Source of the DNA: Modestobacter sp.
GTDB taxonomy: Bacteria > Actinomycetota > Actinomycetes > Mycobacteriales > Geodermatophilaceae
Assembly (NCBI GenBank): GCA_025963425.1
Contig: JAOPUQ010000491.1
Coordinates: forward strand, 1-5,546
DNA: 5,546 nucleotides
Reading direction: 5' to 3'
In this document: one piece after another, positions 1-5,546 of the stretch
How the letters are laid out: each line of letters starts with the position of its first letter
Numbering within the stretch: the first letter of the stretch is position 1
Position numbers and translations under genes: made by a program
Notes under the pieces: generated by a model
Database searches by the model: none
The model's input: the letters and a program-made list of their open reading frames with translations, nothing else
Told to the model about the DNA's origin: nothing

Positions 1-857
1 TACCCGACAGCACCGGCCTGCCCGCCGGGGGTGTGCACGCCCTCCCCGAAGTTGAGCAGGGTGTTCGTCGTCCCGCGGTAGCCCATCTTGTGGTTCAGGC
101 CGGCCAGCACGACGTCGTTGCGCTCCCCGAGCGAGCCGTCCTCGTCGACCAGGAACTTGGGCACGATGAACAGCGAGATGCCCTTCACCCCGGGCGGGCC
201 GCCAGGCACCTTGGCCAGCACCAGGTGGACGATGTTCTCGGTCAGCTCGTGGTCGCCGCCGGAGATCCACATCTTGTTGCCGGTCAGTCGGTAGGTCCCG
301 TCGTCCTGTGGGACGGCGCGGGTGGTGATGTCGGCCAGCGACGAGCCGGCCTGGGGCTCGGACAGCGCCATGGTGCCGAACCAGCGGCCCTCGGCCATCG
401 GCGGCACGTAGGTCTGCACCTGCTCGGGGGTGCCGTGCGCGACCAGCAGGTTGGCGTTGGCCATGGTCAGGAACGGGTAGGCCGAGGTGCCGATGTTGGC
501 CGCCTGGAACCACACGTGCACCGCCTGGTTCACCACCGCCGGCAACTGCATGCCGCCCAGTTCCTCGGGCAGGGCGGCGGAGTTCATCCCGGCCTCGGCG
601 AAGACCTTCAGCGCAGCCGCCACCTCGGGGATGAGCTGCACCTTGCCGTCGACGACGTGCGGCTCGTTCTCGTCGGCCTTGCGGTTGTGCGGCGCGAAGT
701 GCTCGGTCGCGATCTGCTCGGCCAGGTCGAGGACGGCGTCCACCGTGTCGCGCGAGTGCTCGCTGAACCGCGGGCGCTTGCTCAGCGTCTCGACCTGCAG
801 CCACTCGTGCAGCAGGAAGTCCAGGTCGGGACGGGACAGGACCAGCGACGGGCGCAC
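1..857 (-). CDS. Acyl-CoA dehydrogenase, DmdC-like large type (partial, C-terminus beyond window)
   Basis: Flavoenzyme expected to oxidise an acyl-CoA thioester to the 2-enoyl-CoA, using FAD and passing electrons to ETF in the cytoplasm. The 285 visible codons give an N-terminal helical segment (about 11-60, with LLHEWLQVETLSKRPRF), the alpha-helical domain (to about 155), and the start of the middle beta-domain. The flavin/substrate signature MALSEPQAGSSLADI lies at residues 163-177, followed by GNKMWISGGDHE (193-204) and LNHKMGYRGTTNTLLNFGEG (253-272). The extended N-terminus and the SGGDHE and HKMGYRGT segments fit the roughly 600-residue subgroup that includes 3-methylmercaptopropionyl-CoA dehydrogenase (DmdC) and many actinobacterial paralogues, rather than short-chain enzymes of about 380 residues. 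The catalytic glutamate region is outside the window. The GTG start at 857-855 is chosen because GGAGGAA (867-861) sits three bases upstream and the family-like sequence begins soon after. The family call is firm; the substrate cannot be told from the sequence and DmdC activity itself is not implied. Confidence 0.93.
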   Translation of the reverse strand, partial: MRPSLVLSRPDLDFLLHEWLQVETLSKRPRFSEHSRDTVDAVLDLAEQIATEHFAPHNRKADENEPHVVDGKVQLIPEVAAALKVFAEAGMNSAALPEELGGMQLPAVVNQAVHVWFQAANIGTSAYPFLTMANANLLVAHGTPEQVQTYVPPMAEGRWFGTMALSEPQAGSSLADITTRAVPQDDGTYRLTGNKMWISGGDHELTENIVHLVLAKVPGGPPGVKGISLFIVPKFLVDEDGSLGERNDVVLAGLNHKMGYRGTTNTLLNFGEGVHTPGGQAGAVG

Positions 858-860
858 GGG

Positions 861-867
861 TTCCTCC
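861..867 (-). promoter_or_regulatory. Ribosome binding site of the acyl-CoA dehydrogenase gene
   Basis: The minus strand reads GGAGGAA, a near-perfect Shine-Dalgarno, three bases before the GTG at 857-855. It decides the start of the dehydrogenase gene, which has no nearby in-frame ATG. Confidence 0.8.
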
Positions 868-920
868 GGTGGGCGGTGGGGCGGGTCGAACAGGTGGGGC
901 GGCCGCCGTGGCGCGGCCGG

Positions 921-936
921 GGCCTCAGGTTAGGCC
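921..936 (-). promoter_or_regulatory. Possible -10 element inside a small inverted repeat, upstream of the acyl-CoA dehydrogenase gene
   Basis: The minus strand reads GGCCTAACCTGAGGCC, with GGCCT and AGGCC arms flanking six bases. The hexamer TAACCT (932-927) has the TAnnnT pattern of an actinobacterial -10 and would put a transcript start about 60 bases before the GTG. It is one of the few AT-containing spots in the leader. No -35 resembling TTGACA is present 16-18 bases upstream (the region is CGGCCG-like), so this is tentative. A simple structural element in the leader is the alternative. Confidence 0.3.
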
Positions 937-1020
937 GCCTCCGCCGGCCCGGCCGGAGCGCCTGGGACCCGGGTCACGGTGGTCCGCCGACCACTTCGCC
1001 ATGCACGTCGGGCCCCGGGA

Positions 1021-1068
1021 CGGCGACAGGCCCCCTCGGCGCGGCTGCGGGGAGGGGGCCTGTCGTCG
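1021..1068 (-). terminator. Terminator-like hairpin after the transporter gene
   Basis: A perfect 14-bp inverted repeat, CGACAGGCCCCCTC (1024-1037) and GAGGGGGCCTGTCG (1052-1065), encloses a 14-base loop. Two further pairs beyond one mismatch or wobble extend it to 1021-1068. It begins about 11 bases after the transporter stop codon, where an operon terminator is expected. There is no T-tract after the stem on either strand, as is common for hairpin terminators in high-GC actinobacteria, so its efficiency is uncertain. It separates the marR-transporter operon from the co-directional dehydrogenase gene. Confidence 0.75.
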
Positions 1069-1076
1069 AGCGGGGG

Positions 1077-2999
1077 TCAGTCGCGGGGGCTACCCGCTCC
1101 GTGCGGGAGGTGGTCGGCCGGCACCGAGTCCAGCCCGGTGGGCTGGTCGGCCGAGGCCTTGTGCCGGCCGCCCTCGGGCCTGTCCTCGGCGTCGTCCTCG
1201 AGCCGGCCGTGCCGGGACGACGTCGCGGCGGCGGCTCCGGGCTGGTCGGCCGGGGTTCCGCCGTCGCTGCGTCCGGCGTCATCGACCGGCGGGGCCGTCG
1301 ACGTCGGCGCCGCGGCGCCGACGGCGTGCTCGGCCGCCAGCAGCGGGCCGTCGGCCACCGCGGCCGCGCCGGACTGCTGGGCCTGGATGCCCGACTGCGT
1401 CCGCAGCGCCAGCTGTGGCAGGAAGATCAGCACGAAGAAGCCCAGGGCCACCACGACCGCGGCGATCAGGAAGACCAGGTCCAGCGTCTCGGAGAAACCG
1501 GTCTTGAACGGCATCGCCAGGTACGCGGGCAGGTCCTGGACGAAGGAGGTGTCCGAGAGGTCCCCGCCGCTGTTGATCTGCCCGCTCTGCAGCGCCGAGG
1601 CGACCCGTGGGTCGTCCGCCGCGGCCGACTGCAGCGCGCCGCCGATGTCGCTGGGCAGCCGGGTGAACAGCACCGACAGGAAGATCGCCGTCCCGAGCGT
1701 GCCGCCCATCTGGCGGAAGAAGGTGACCGACGAGGTCGCCACCCCGATCTCGCGCGGGCTGACCGCGTTCTGCACGGCCAGGATGATCGGCTGGAAGTTG
1801 AAGCCCAGGCCGACGCCGAGCATCAGCATGAAGGGCACCAGGGTCCACACCGAGGTGTCGGCGCCGACGACGACGGACAGGCTGACCAGCGCGGCCACCA
1901 TCAGCGCCACCCCGATGAGCGGGAAGGGCTTGTAGGTGCCGGTGCGGGCGATGGTCTGACCGGAGGCGACCGAGCCGACCATGATGCCCATCACCAGCGG
2001 GATCATCTGCAGGCCGGCCACCGTGGGGCTCGAGCCGTGCACGATCTGCAGGTACTGCGGCAGCAGCAGGATGCCGCCGAACATGCCCATGCCGAGGACG
2101 ATGCTGGACACCGCGCTGACGGAGAACGTGCGGTTCTTGAACATCCGGAGCGGCAGCAGGGCGTCGTCGCCGTAGGCCCGCTCGGCCAGCACGAAGAGCA
2201 CGAAGCCGACGGCGCCGACGACGTAGCTGACCAGCGCCTTCGGGTCGTCCCAGCCCCAGGTGCGGCCCTGCTCGGCGACGATCAGCAGCGGCACGAGGAA
2301 GACGATCAGCGCCAGCGCGCCGGGCCAGTCGATGCGGTGGTCGCGGCGCTGGTGCGGCAGGTGCAGGACGCGGAAGACGACGGCCAGCGCGAGGATGCCC
2401 AGGGGGACGTTGACCAGGAAGATCCAGCGCCAGCCGGCCACGCCGAGGATCGACGCCTGGCCGGAGAGGGCCCCGCCGATGACCGGGCCCAGCACGCTGG
2501 AGGAGCCGAACACGGCCATGAAGTAACCCTGGTACTTCGAGCGCTCCCGGGGCGGCACGATGTCGGCGATGATGGCCAGCGCCATCGACATCAGGCCGCC
2601 GGCACCGATGCCCTGGACCGCGCGGAAGGCGGCCAGGGAGTACATGGACCAGGCGAAGGTGCACAGCAGCGAGCCCAGCACGAACACGGTGATGGCGAAG
2701 AGGAAGAACGGCCGCCGGCCGTACATGTCGCTCAGCTTGCCGTAGAGCGGCGTCGCGATCGTCGAGGTGATCAGGAATGCGGTGGTCGCCCAGGCCTGCA
2801 GGTCATAGCCGTTGAGGTCGTCGGCGATGGTGCGGATCGCCGTGGACACGACGGTCTGGTCCAGCGCGGCCAGGAACATGCCCAGCAGCAGGCCGACCAG
2901 GATGGTCATGATCTGGCGGTGGGTGAACGCGCCCGATGCGTCCGGGGCGGCGGCGGCGCGCCGTTCGGTCGCCGCTGAGCGGTCGGTGGTCTGGGTCAT
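1077..2999 (-). CDS. DHA2 (EmrB/QacA-type) major facilitator multidrug exporter, 640 aa
   Basis: Inner-membrane proton-coupled efflux pump of the drug:H+ antiporter-2 family (14 transmembrane helices). I count 14 hydrophobic segments, from about residue 30 (MTILVGLLLGMFLAALDQ) to about 531. Family motifs are intact: LDQTVVSTAIRTIADDL (46-62, motif D1), GKLSDMYGRRPF (87-98, motif A), RAVQGIGAGGLM (126-137, motif B with its arginine), and GSSSVLGPVIGGALSG (165-180, motif C of antiporters), then GWRWIFLVNVPLG (189-201). A loop of about 50 residues lies before the last helix (about 450-500). After helix 14 comes a hydrophilic tail of about 105 residues rich in A, P, G, D and S, longer than usual for the family. 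The ATG at 2999-2997 has GGAGAAGGA (3011-3003) just upstream and overlaps the marR stop as ATGA, so the two are probably translationally coupled. The substrate cannot be predicted; export of an antibiotic, dye or own metabolite is likely. A DHA2 exporter is near certain. Confidence 0.95.
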   Translation of the reverse strand: MTQTTDRSAATERRAAAAPDASGAFTHRQIMTILVGLLLGMFLAALDQTVVSTAIRTIADDLNGYDLQAWATTAFLITSTIATPLYGKLSDMYGRRPFFLFAITVFVLGSLLCTFAWSMYSLAAFRAVQGIGAGGLMSMALAIIADIVPPRERSKYQGYFMAVFGSSSVLGPVIGGALSGQASILGVAGWRWIFLVNVPLGILALAVVFRVLHLPHQRRDHRIDWPGALALIVFLVPLLIVAEQGRTWGWDDPKALVSYVVGAVGFVLFVLAERAYGDDALLPLRMFKNRTFSVSAVSSIVLGMGMFGGILLLPQYLQIVHGSSPTVAGLQMIPLVMGIMVGSVASGQTIARTGTYKPFPLIGVALMVAALVSLSVVVGADTSVWTLVPFMLMLGVGLGFNFQPIILAVQNAVSPREIGVATSSVTFFRQMGGTLGTAIFLSVLFTRLPSDIGGALQSAAADDPRVASALQSGQINSGGDLSDTSFVQDLPAYLAMPFKTGFSETLDLVFLIAAVVVALGFFVLIFLPQLALRTQSGIQAQQSGAAAVADGPLLAAEHAVGAAAPTSTAPPVDDAGRSDGGTPADQPGAAAATSSRHGRLEDDAEDRPEGGRHKASADQPTGLDSVPADHLPHGAGSPRD

Positions 3000-3541
3000 C
3001 GGTCCTTCTCCGTGCAGGGGGAGGCGCCGCCGGCGGCGGCGCCCAGAGAGGGGAGCTGGTCGGTGAGGCCCTGCACGAAGCGGTGCAGCAGCCGGGTGAA
3101 GGTCGCGAGCTCCTCCCGGGTCCAGGAGGCGGTGATCTGGTCGAGCATCCCGTCGCGCTCCTGACGCATGGTCTCCAGCACGGCCTCGCCGGCCGGGGTG
3201 ACGACCAGCCGGCTGGCCCGGCCGTCGAGTTCGTCGGCGACCCGGCGGACCAGGCCCCGCTCGACGAGCAGGGTGACGTGCCGGCTCACCGTCGAGGGGT
3301 CGGCGTGGACGAGCTCGGCGAGCGCGCCCTGGCGGAGCGGGCCGAGGCGGGTGAGCGGGAACAGCAGCACGTGGGCGGCGCGCTCCCGGGCGTCGGGGCC
3401 GGCGCCGGTGGTGACCGAGGCCTTCAGGGCATGCAGCACCCGGGACAGGTGAGCCAGCTCGTCGGACAGCGACGAGCCGTCCGCGGGACCACGGCCGGCG
3501 GGCTCGCCGACGGCGGATGCGAGGTTGGTACGGGGGGTCAC
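2996..3541 (-). CDS. MarR-family transcriptional regulator, 181 aa
   Basis: Dimeric winged-helix DNA-binding protein, inferred to repress its own operon and to be released by a ligand, probably a pump substrate. The first helix of the dimer domain is about 24-43. The winged helix covers about 60-115: LRQGALAELVHADPSTVSRH (69-88) holds the helix-turn-helix with its recognition helix, LLVERGLVRR (91-100) follows, and DELDGRASRLVVTPAG (103-118) is the wing with the typical D-x-R residues. The C-terminal dimer helices are about 119-165. The GTG at 3541-3539 is chosen because GGAG (3550-3547) lies five bases upstream and the resulting length is normal for MarR. A longer frame reaches 3763 but would read through the operator region and into the start of the divergent gene. 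The stop overlaps the transporter start, giving a two-gene operon with the pump. Confidence 0.92.
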   Translation of the reverse strand: MTPRTNLASAVGEPAGRGPADGSSLSDELAHLSRVLHALKASVTTGAGPDARERAAHVLLFPLTRLGPLRQGALAELVHADPSTVSRHVTLLVERGLVRRVADELDGRASRLVVTPAGEAVLETMRQERDGMLDQITASWTREELATFTRLLHRFVQGLTDQLPSLGAAAGGASPCTEKDR

Positions 3542-3587
3542 GGGAACTCCGGAGGTCGACGGCGGACGCGACGCTGCGCCGGAGGAA

Positions 3588-3642
3588 CAGTTGCACCGTA
3601 CAAGCCGTTGTGCCGCACAAGCAACCAGTTGCATCGTACACA
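3588..3642. promoter_or_regulatory. Probable MarR operator cluster: three related 13-bp sites
   Basis: Three copies of a TTG(N7)CAA-like element lie in a row: TTGCACCGTACAA (3591-3603), TTGTGCCGCACAA (3608-3620) and TTGCATCGTACAC (3629-3641). The middle one is a perfect palindrome around its central base. The first has two half-site mismatches as one non-pairing position, and the third is more degenerate. The outer two also form a 15-bp direct repeat, CAGTTGCAYCGTACA (3588-3602 and 3626-3640), differing at one base. A further inverted repeat, GCAAC-CA-GTTGC, spans 3621-3632. MarR proteins typically bind pseudo-palindromes of this TTG...CAA form near their own promoter, so autoregulation of the marR-transporter operon is the likely role. 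The assignment rests on symmetry, position and family knowledge; binding is not shown. Confidence 0.65.
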
Positions 3643-3660
3643 GAAGTGTGACGTGGGCAA
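3633..3660 (-). promoter_or_regulatory. Candidate promoter of the marR-transporter operon
   Basis: Reading the minus strand, TTGCCC (3660-3655) as -35 and TACGAT (3638-3633) as -10 are separated by 16 bases, giving a leader of about 85 bases before the marR GTG. The -10 lies inside the third operator-like site, as expected for repression by blocking RNA polymerase. A second possibility is TTGCTT (3624-3619) with TACGGT (3600-3595), 18 bases apart, whose -10 lies inside the first site. Both are plausible by eye only. Confidence 0.4.
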
Positions 3661-3670
3661 CCCGCGGCCG

Positions 3671-3686
3671 CCAGGTGGGACCCTGG
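3671..3686 (+). other. Small inverted repeat in the hrpA leader
   Basis: CCAGG (3671-3675) and CCTGG (3682-3686) can form a 5-bp stem with a 6-base loop, ending 34 bases before the hrpA GTG. It could be a weak RNA structure in the 5' leader, or chance in GC-rich sequence. No other element is recognisable between the operator cluster and the hrpA ribosome binding site. Confidence 0.25.
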
Positions 3687-3701
3687 GGAGCTGCCCCGAC
3701 C

Positions 3702-3708
3702 GGAAGGA
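3702..3708 (+). promoter_or_regulatory. Ribosome binding site of hrpA (distant)
   Basis: GGAAGGA ends 12 bases before the GTG at 3721, somewhat farther than the usual 5-9. It is the only purine-rich Shine-Dalgarno match close to that start, and an in-frame stop at 3649-3651 rules out a much longer protein. Confidence 0.5.
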
Positions 3709-3720
3709 CCCCCGCGCCCC

Positions 3721-5546
3721 GTGAGCACCCCGCACGACGACCTGCGGTCACGGCTGTCCGCACTCACCTTCCAGGACGAGCACCGGCTGCGTCGCCGGCT
3801 CGACGACATCCGCAAGACCAAGGACCCCGCGGCCCGCGCGCGCCAGCGTGAGCGCATCGCCGCCGACGTCGCCGCCGCCGAGGAACGGATCGCCCGGCGG
3901 CGGGCCGCCGTGCCGGTGGTCAGCTACCCGTCCGAGCTGCCGGTCAGCCAGCGGCGGGACGAGATCGCCGCGGCGATCCGCGACGCCCAGGTCGTCGTGG
4001 TGGCCGGCGAGACCGGCTCGGGGAAGACGACGCAGCTGCCGAAGATCCTGCTCGAGCTGGGCCGGGGGGTGCGGGGCCGCATCGGGCACACGCAGCCCCG
4101 TCGCATCGCCGCCCGCACGGTGGCCGAGCGGGTCGCCGAGGAGCTGGGCAGCCCGCTGGGTGAGGTCGTCGGCTGGAAGGTCCGCTTCACCGACCAGGTG
4201 GGGGACTCCACGCTGGTCAAGCTGATGACCGACGGCGTGCTCCTGGCCGAGGTGCAGCGGGACCGGCTGCTGCGCCAGTACGACACGATCGTCATCGACG
4301 AGGCCCACGAGCGCAGCCTCAACATCGACTTCCTGCTGGGCTACCTGGCCCAGCTGCTGCCGCGCCGGCCGGACCTCAAGCTGATCATCACCTCGGCGAC
4401 CATCGACGTGGACCGGGTCGCCCGGCACTTCGCCACCGAGGGGCGCGAGGTCCCCGTGGTCGAGGTCAGCGGCCGCACCTACCCGGTCGAGGTCCGCTAC
4501 CGCCCGGTCGTCGACCCGGAGGCGCCCGCCGGGAGCCCGGCCGCCGACCCCGACCGCGACCAGGTGAGCGCGATCGTCGACGCCGTCGACGAGCTGGTCG
4601 CCGAGGGCCCGGGCGACGTCCTGGTCTTCCTGGCCGGCGAGCGGGAGATCCGCGACACCGCCGACGCCCTCACCGAGCGGGCGTTCCCCGGCACCGAGGT
4701 GCTGCCGCTCTACTCCCGGCTGTCGGCGGCCGACCAGCACCGGGTGTTCCAGCAGCACACCGGCCGGCGGGTGGTGCTCGCGACCAACGTGGCCGAGACG
4801 TCGCTGACCGTGCCGGGCATCCGCTACGTGGTGGACCCGGGCGCCGCCCGCATCTCCCGGTACAGCCATCGCACCAAGGTGCAGCGGCTGCCCATCGAGC
4901 CGGTCAGCCAGGCGTCGGCGCGGCAGCGGGCCGGCCGGTGCGGGCGGACGAGCGACGGCATCGCCATCCGGCTCTACAGCGAGGCGGACTTCGAGTCCCG
5001 GCCGGAGTACACCGACCCGGAGATCCTGCGCACCAACCTGGCCTCGGTGCTGCTGCAGATGGCCGCCCTGGGCCTGGGTGAGGTCGCCGACTTCCCCTTC
5101 ATCGACCCGCCGGACCGCCGCGCGGTCGCCGACGGCCTCGCGCTGCTGGAGGAGCTGGGGGCGCTGGCGCCGGAGGCGCAGCGACCGGGCGAGGACGCCG
5201 GGCGCCCGGCCCGCCCGGGGGCCGGTCTGACCGAGACCGGCCGGGCGCTGGCCGCGCTGCCGCTGGACCCGCGGATGGCCCGGATGGTCGTGGAGGCCGA
5301 CCGCCGTGGCGTGCTGGAGGAGGTGCTGGTCATCGACGCCGGGCTGACCATCCAGGACCCGCGCGAGCGCCCGGCCGAGCACCAGCAGGCCGCCGACGAG
5401 ATGCACGCCCGGTTCGCCGACGAGAACTCCGACTTCCTGAGCCTGCTCAACCTGTGGCGGTACCTCGTCGAGCAGCAGGACGCGCTCAGCGGCAACCAGT
5501 TCCGCCGCACCGTCAAGCGCGAGTTCCTGCACTACCTGCGCATCCG
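3721..5546 (+). CDS. hrpA: ATP-dependent RNA helicase HrpA, DEAH-box (partial, C-terminus beyond window)
   Basis: Cytoplasmic DEAH/RHA-family superfamily 2 helicase that unwinds or remodels RNA using NTP hydrolysis; in E. coli HrpA is linked to mRNA processing and rescue of stalled ribosomes. The 608 visible codons carry all helicase motifs: Walker A GETGSGKT (96-103), TQPRRIAA (124-131), DEAH (193-196), SAT (225-227), LVFLAGEREI (301-310), TNVAETSLT (355-363) and motif VI QRAGRCGR (402-409). The helicase-associated HA2 region follows (about 430-545), with IQDPRERP (544-551), then SDFLSLLNLWRYL. Closeness to E. coli HrpA is high through phrases such as KVRFTDQVGDSTLVKLMTDG and TKVQRLPIEPVSQASA. 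Full-length HrpA is about 1,300 residues, so the OB-fold and the DUF3418 C-terminus lie outside. The charged N-terminus (1-65) is HrpA-like. The GTG at 3721 is favoured because this charged N-terminal helix is in frame and stop TGA lies at 3649; no in-frame ATG occurs before the helicase core. Diverges from marR. Confidence 0.95.
   Translation, partial: MSTPHDDLRSRLSALTFQDEHRLRRRLDDIRKTKDPAARARQRERIAADVAAAEERIARRRAAVPVVSYPSELPVSQRRDEIAAAIRDAQVVVVAGETGSGKTTQLPKILLELGRGVRGRIGHTQPRRIAARTVAERVAEELGSPLGEVVGWKVRFTDQVGDSTLVKLMTDGVLLAEVQRDRLLRQYDTIVIDEAHERSLNIDFLLGYLAQLLPRRPDLKLIITSATIDVDRVARHFATEGREVPVVEVSGRTYPVEVRYRPVVDPEAPAGSPAADPDRDQVSAIVDAVDELVAEGPGDVLVFLAGEREIRDTADALTERAFPGTEVLPLYSRLSAADQHRVFQQHTGRRVVLATNVAETSLTVPGIRYVVDPGAARISRYSHRTKVQRLPIEPVSQASARQRAGRCGRTSDGIAIRLYSEADFESRPEYTDPEILRTNLASVLLQMAALGLGEVADFPFIDPPDRRAVADGLALLEELGALAPEAQRPGEDAGRPARPGAGLTETGRALAALPLDPRMARMVVEADRRGVLEEVLVIDAGLTIQDPRERPAEHQQAADEMHARFADENSDFLSLLNLWRYLVEQQDALSGNQFRRTVKREFLHYLRI

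Noticed and set aside
858..1076. A small gene in the gap between the dehydrogenase and the transporter.
   Set aside because: No frame there shows a start with a ribosome binding site and a recognisable product; the gap is explained by the hairpin and the dehydrogenase leader.
33..2978. A 981-codon open frame on the plus strand, antisense to the dehydrogenase and transporter genes.
   Set aside because: Its translation is low-complexity, rich in H, Q, R, G and D with no recognisable domain, and it mirrors GC-biased third positions of two well-supported minus-strand genes. It also runs through the intergenic region and hairpin.
3588..3642. A short CRISPR-like or tandem repeat array.
   Set aside because: Only two or three short, imperfect and palindromic units with unequal short spacing; this fits regulator binding sites far better.
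3542..3763. N-terminal extension of MarR to an ATG at 3763 (255 residues).
   Set aside because: It would code through the operator-like repeats and overlap hrpA; the GTG at 3541 has a suitable ribosome binding site and gives a normal MarR length.
1077..3857. A 926-codon extension of the transporter frame upstream of 2999.
   Set aside because: The extra N-terminal part overlaps marR, the operator region and the start of hrpA in another frame and has no family similarity; the ATG at 2999 has a good ribosome binding site.
3748..5532. A 594-codon open frame on the minus strand.
   Set aside because: It is antisense to hrpA, whose plus-strand translation contains every DEAH helicase motif; the antisense product is composition-biased and unrecognisable.

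Overview
This is a GC-rich window with strong G/C bias at third codon positions and GTG starts, consistent with a high-GC actinobacterium. The family-level feel (Geodermatophilaceae or a relative) is only a guess. It holds four protein-coding genes, two of them cut by the window edges. I see no RNA genes, mobile elements, CRISPR array or attachment sites.

Layout. (1) Positions 1-857, minus strand: the N-terminal 285 codons of a large acyl-CoA dehydrogenase of the DmdC-like type (fatty or organic acid catabolism), running off the left edge. (2) Positions 858-1076: intergenic, with a long perfect GC-rich hairpin that probably terminates the upstream transporter operon, and the leader of the dehydrogenase gene. 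(3) Positions 1077-2999, minus strand: a 14-helix DHA2/EmrB-type major facilitator drug exporter with an unusually long hydrophilic C-terminal tail. (4) Positions 2996-3541, minus strand: a MarR-family repressor whose stop codon overlaps the transporter start in ATGA. (5) Positions 3542-3720: a divergent regulatory region with three related 13-bp sites of the TTG...CAA type and two -10-like elements. (6) Positions 3721-5546, plus strand: the N-terminal 608 codons of the DEAH-box RNA helicase HrpA, running off the right edge.

How the parts fit. The marR-transporter pair has the classic arrangement of a locally controlled efflux operon: the repressor gene comes first, is translationally coupled to the pump, and very likely represses its own promoter through the repeated operator sites. 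hrpA diverges from the same intergenic region but is a housekeeping-type RNA helicase with no evident functional link; only the shared promoter region joins them. The acyl-CoA dehydrogenase lies downstream of the operon behind a terminator-like hairpin and appears to be a separate transcription unit.

Most of the long open frames in this sequence, including one of 981 codons antisense to the dehydrogenase and transporter and one of 594 codons antisense to hrpA, are by-products of the high GC content. The hrpA gene starts with GTG and has no early in-frame ATG. I found no evidence for a novel multi-gene system; the most interesting element is the operator cluster at 3588-3642.
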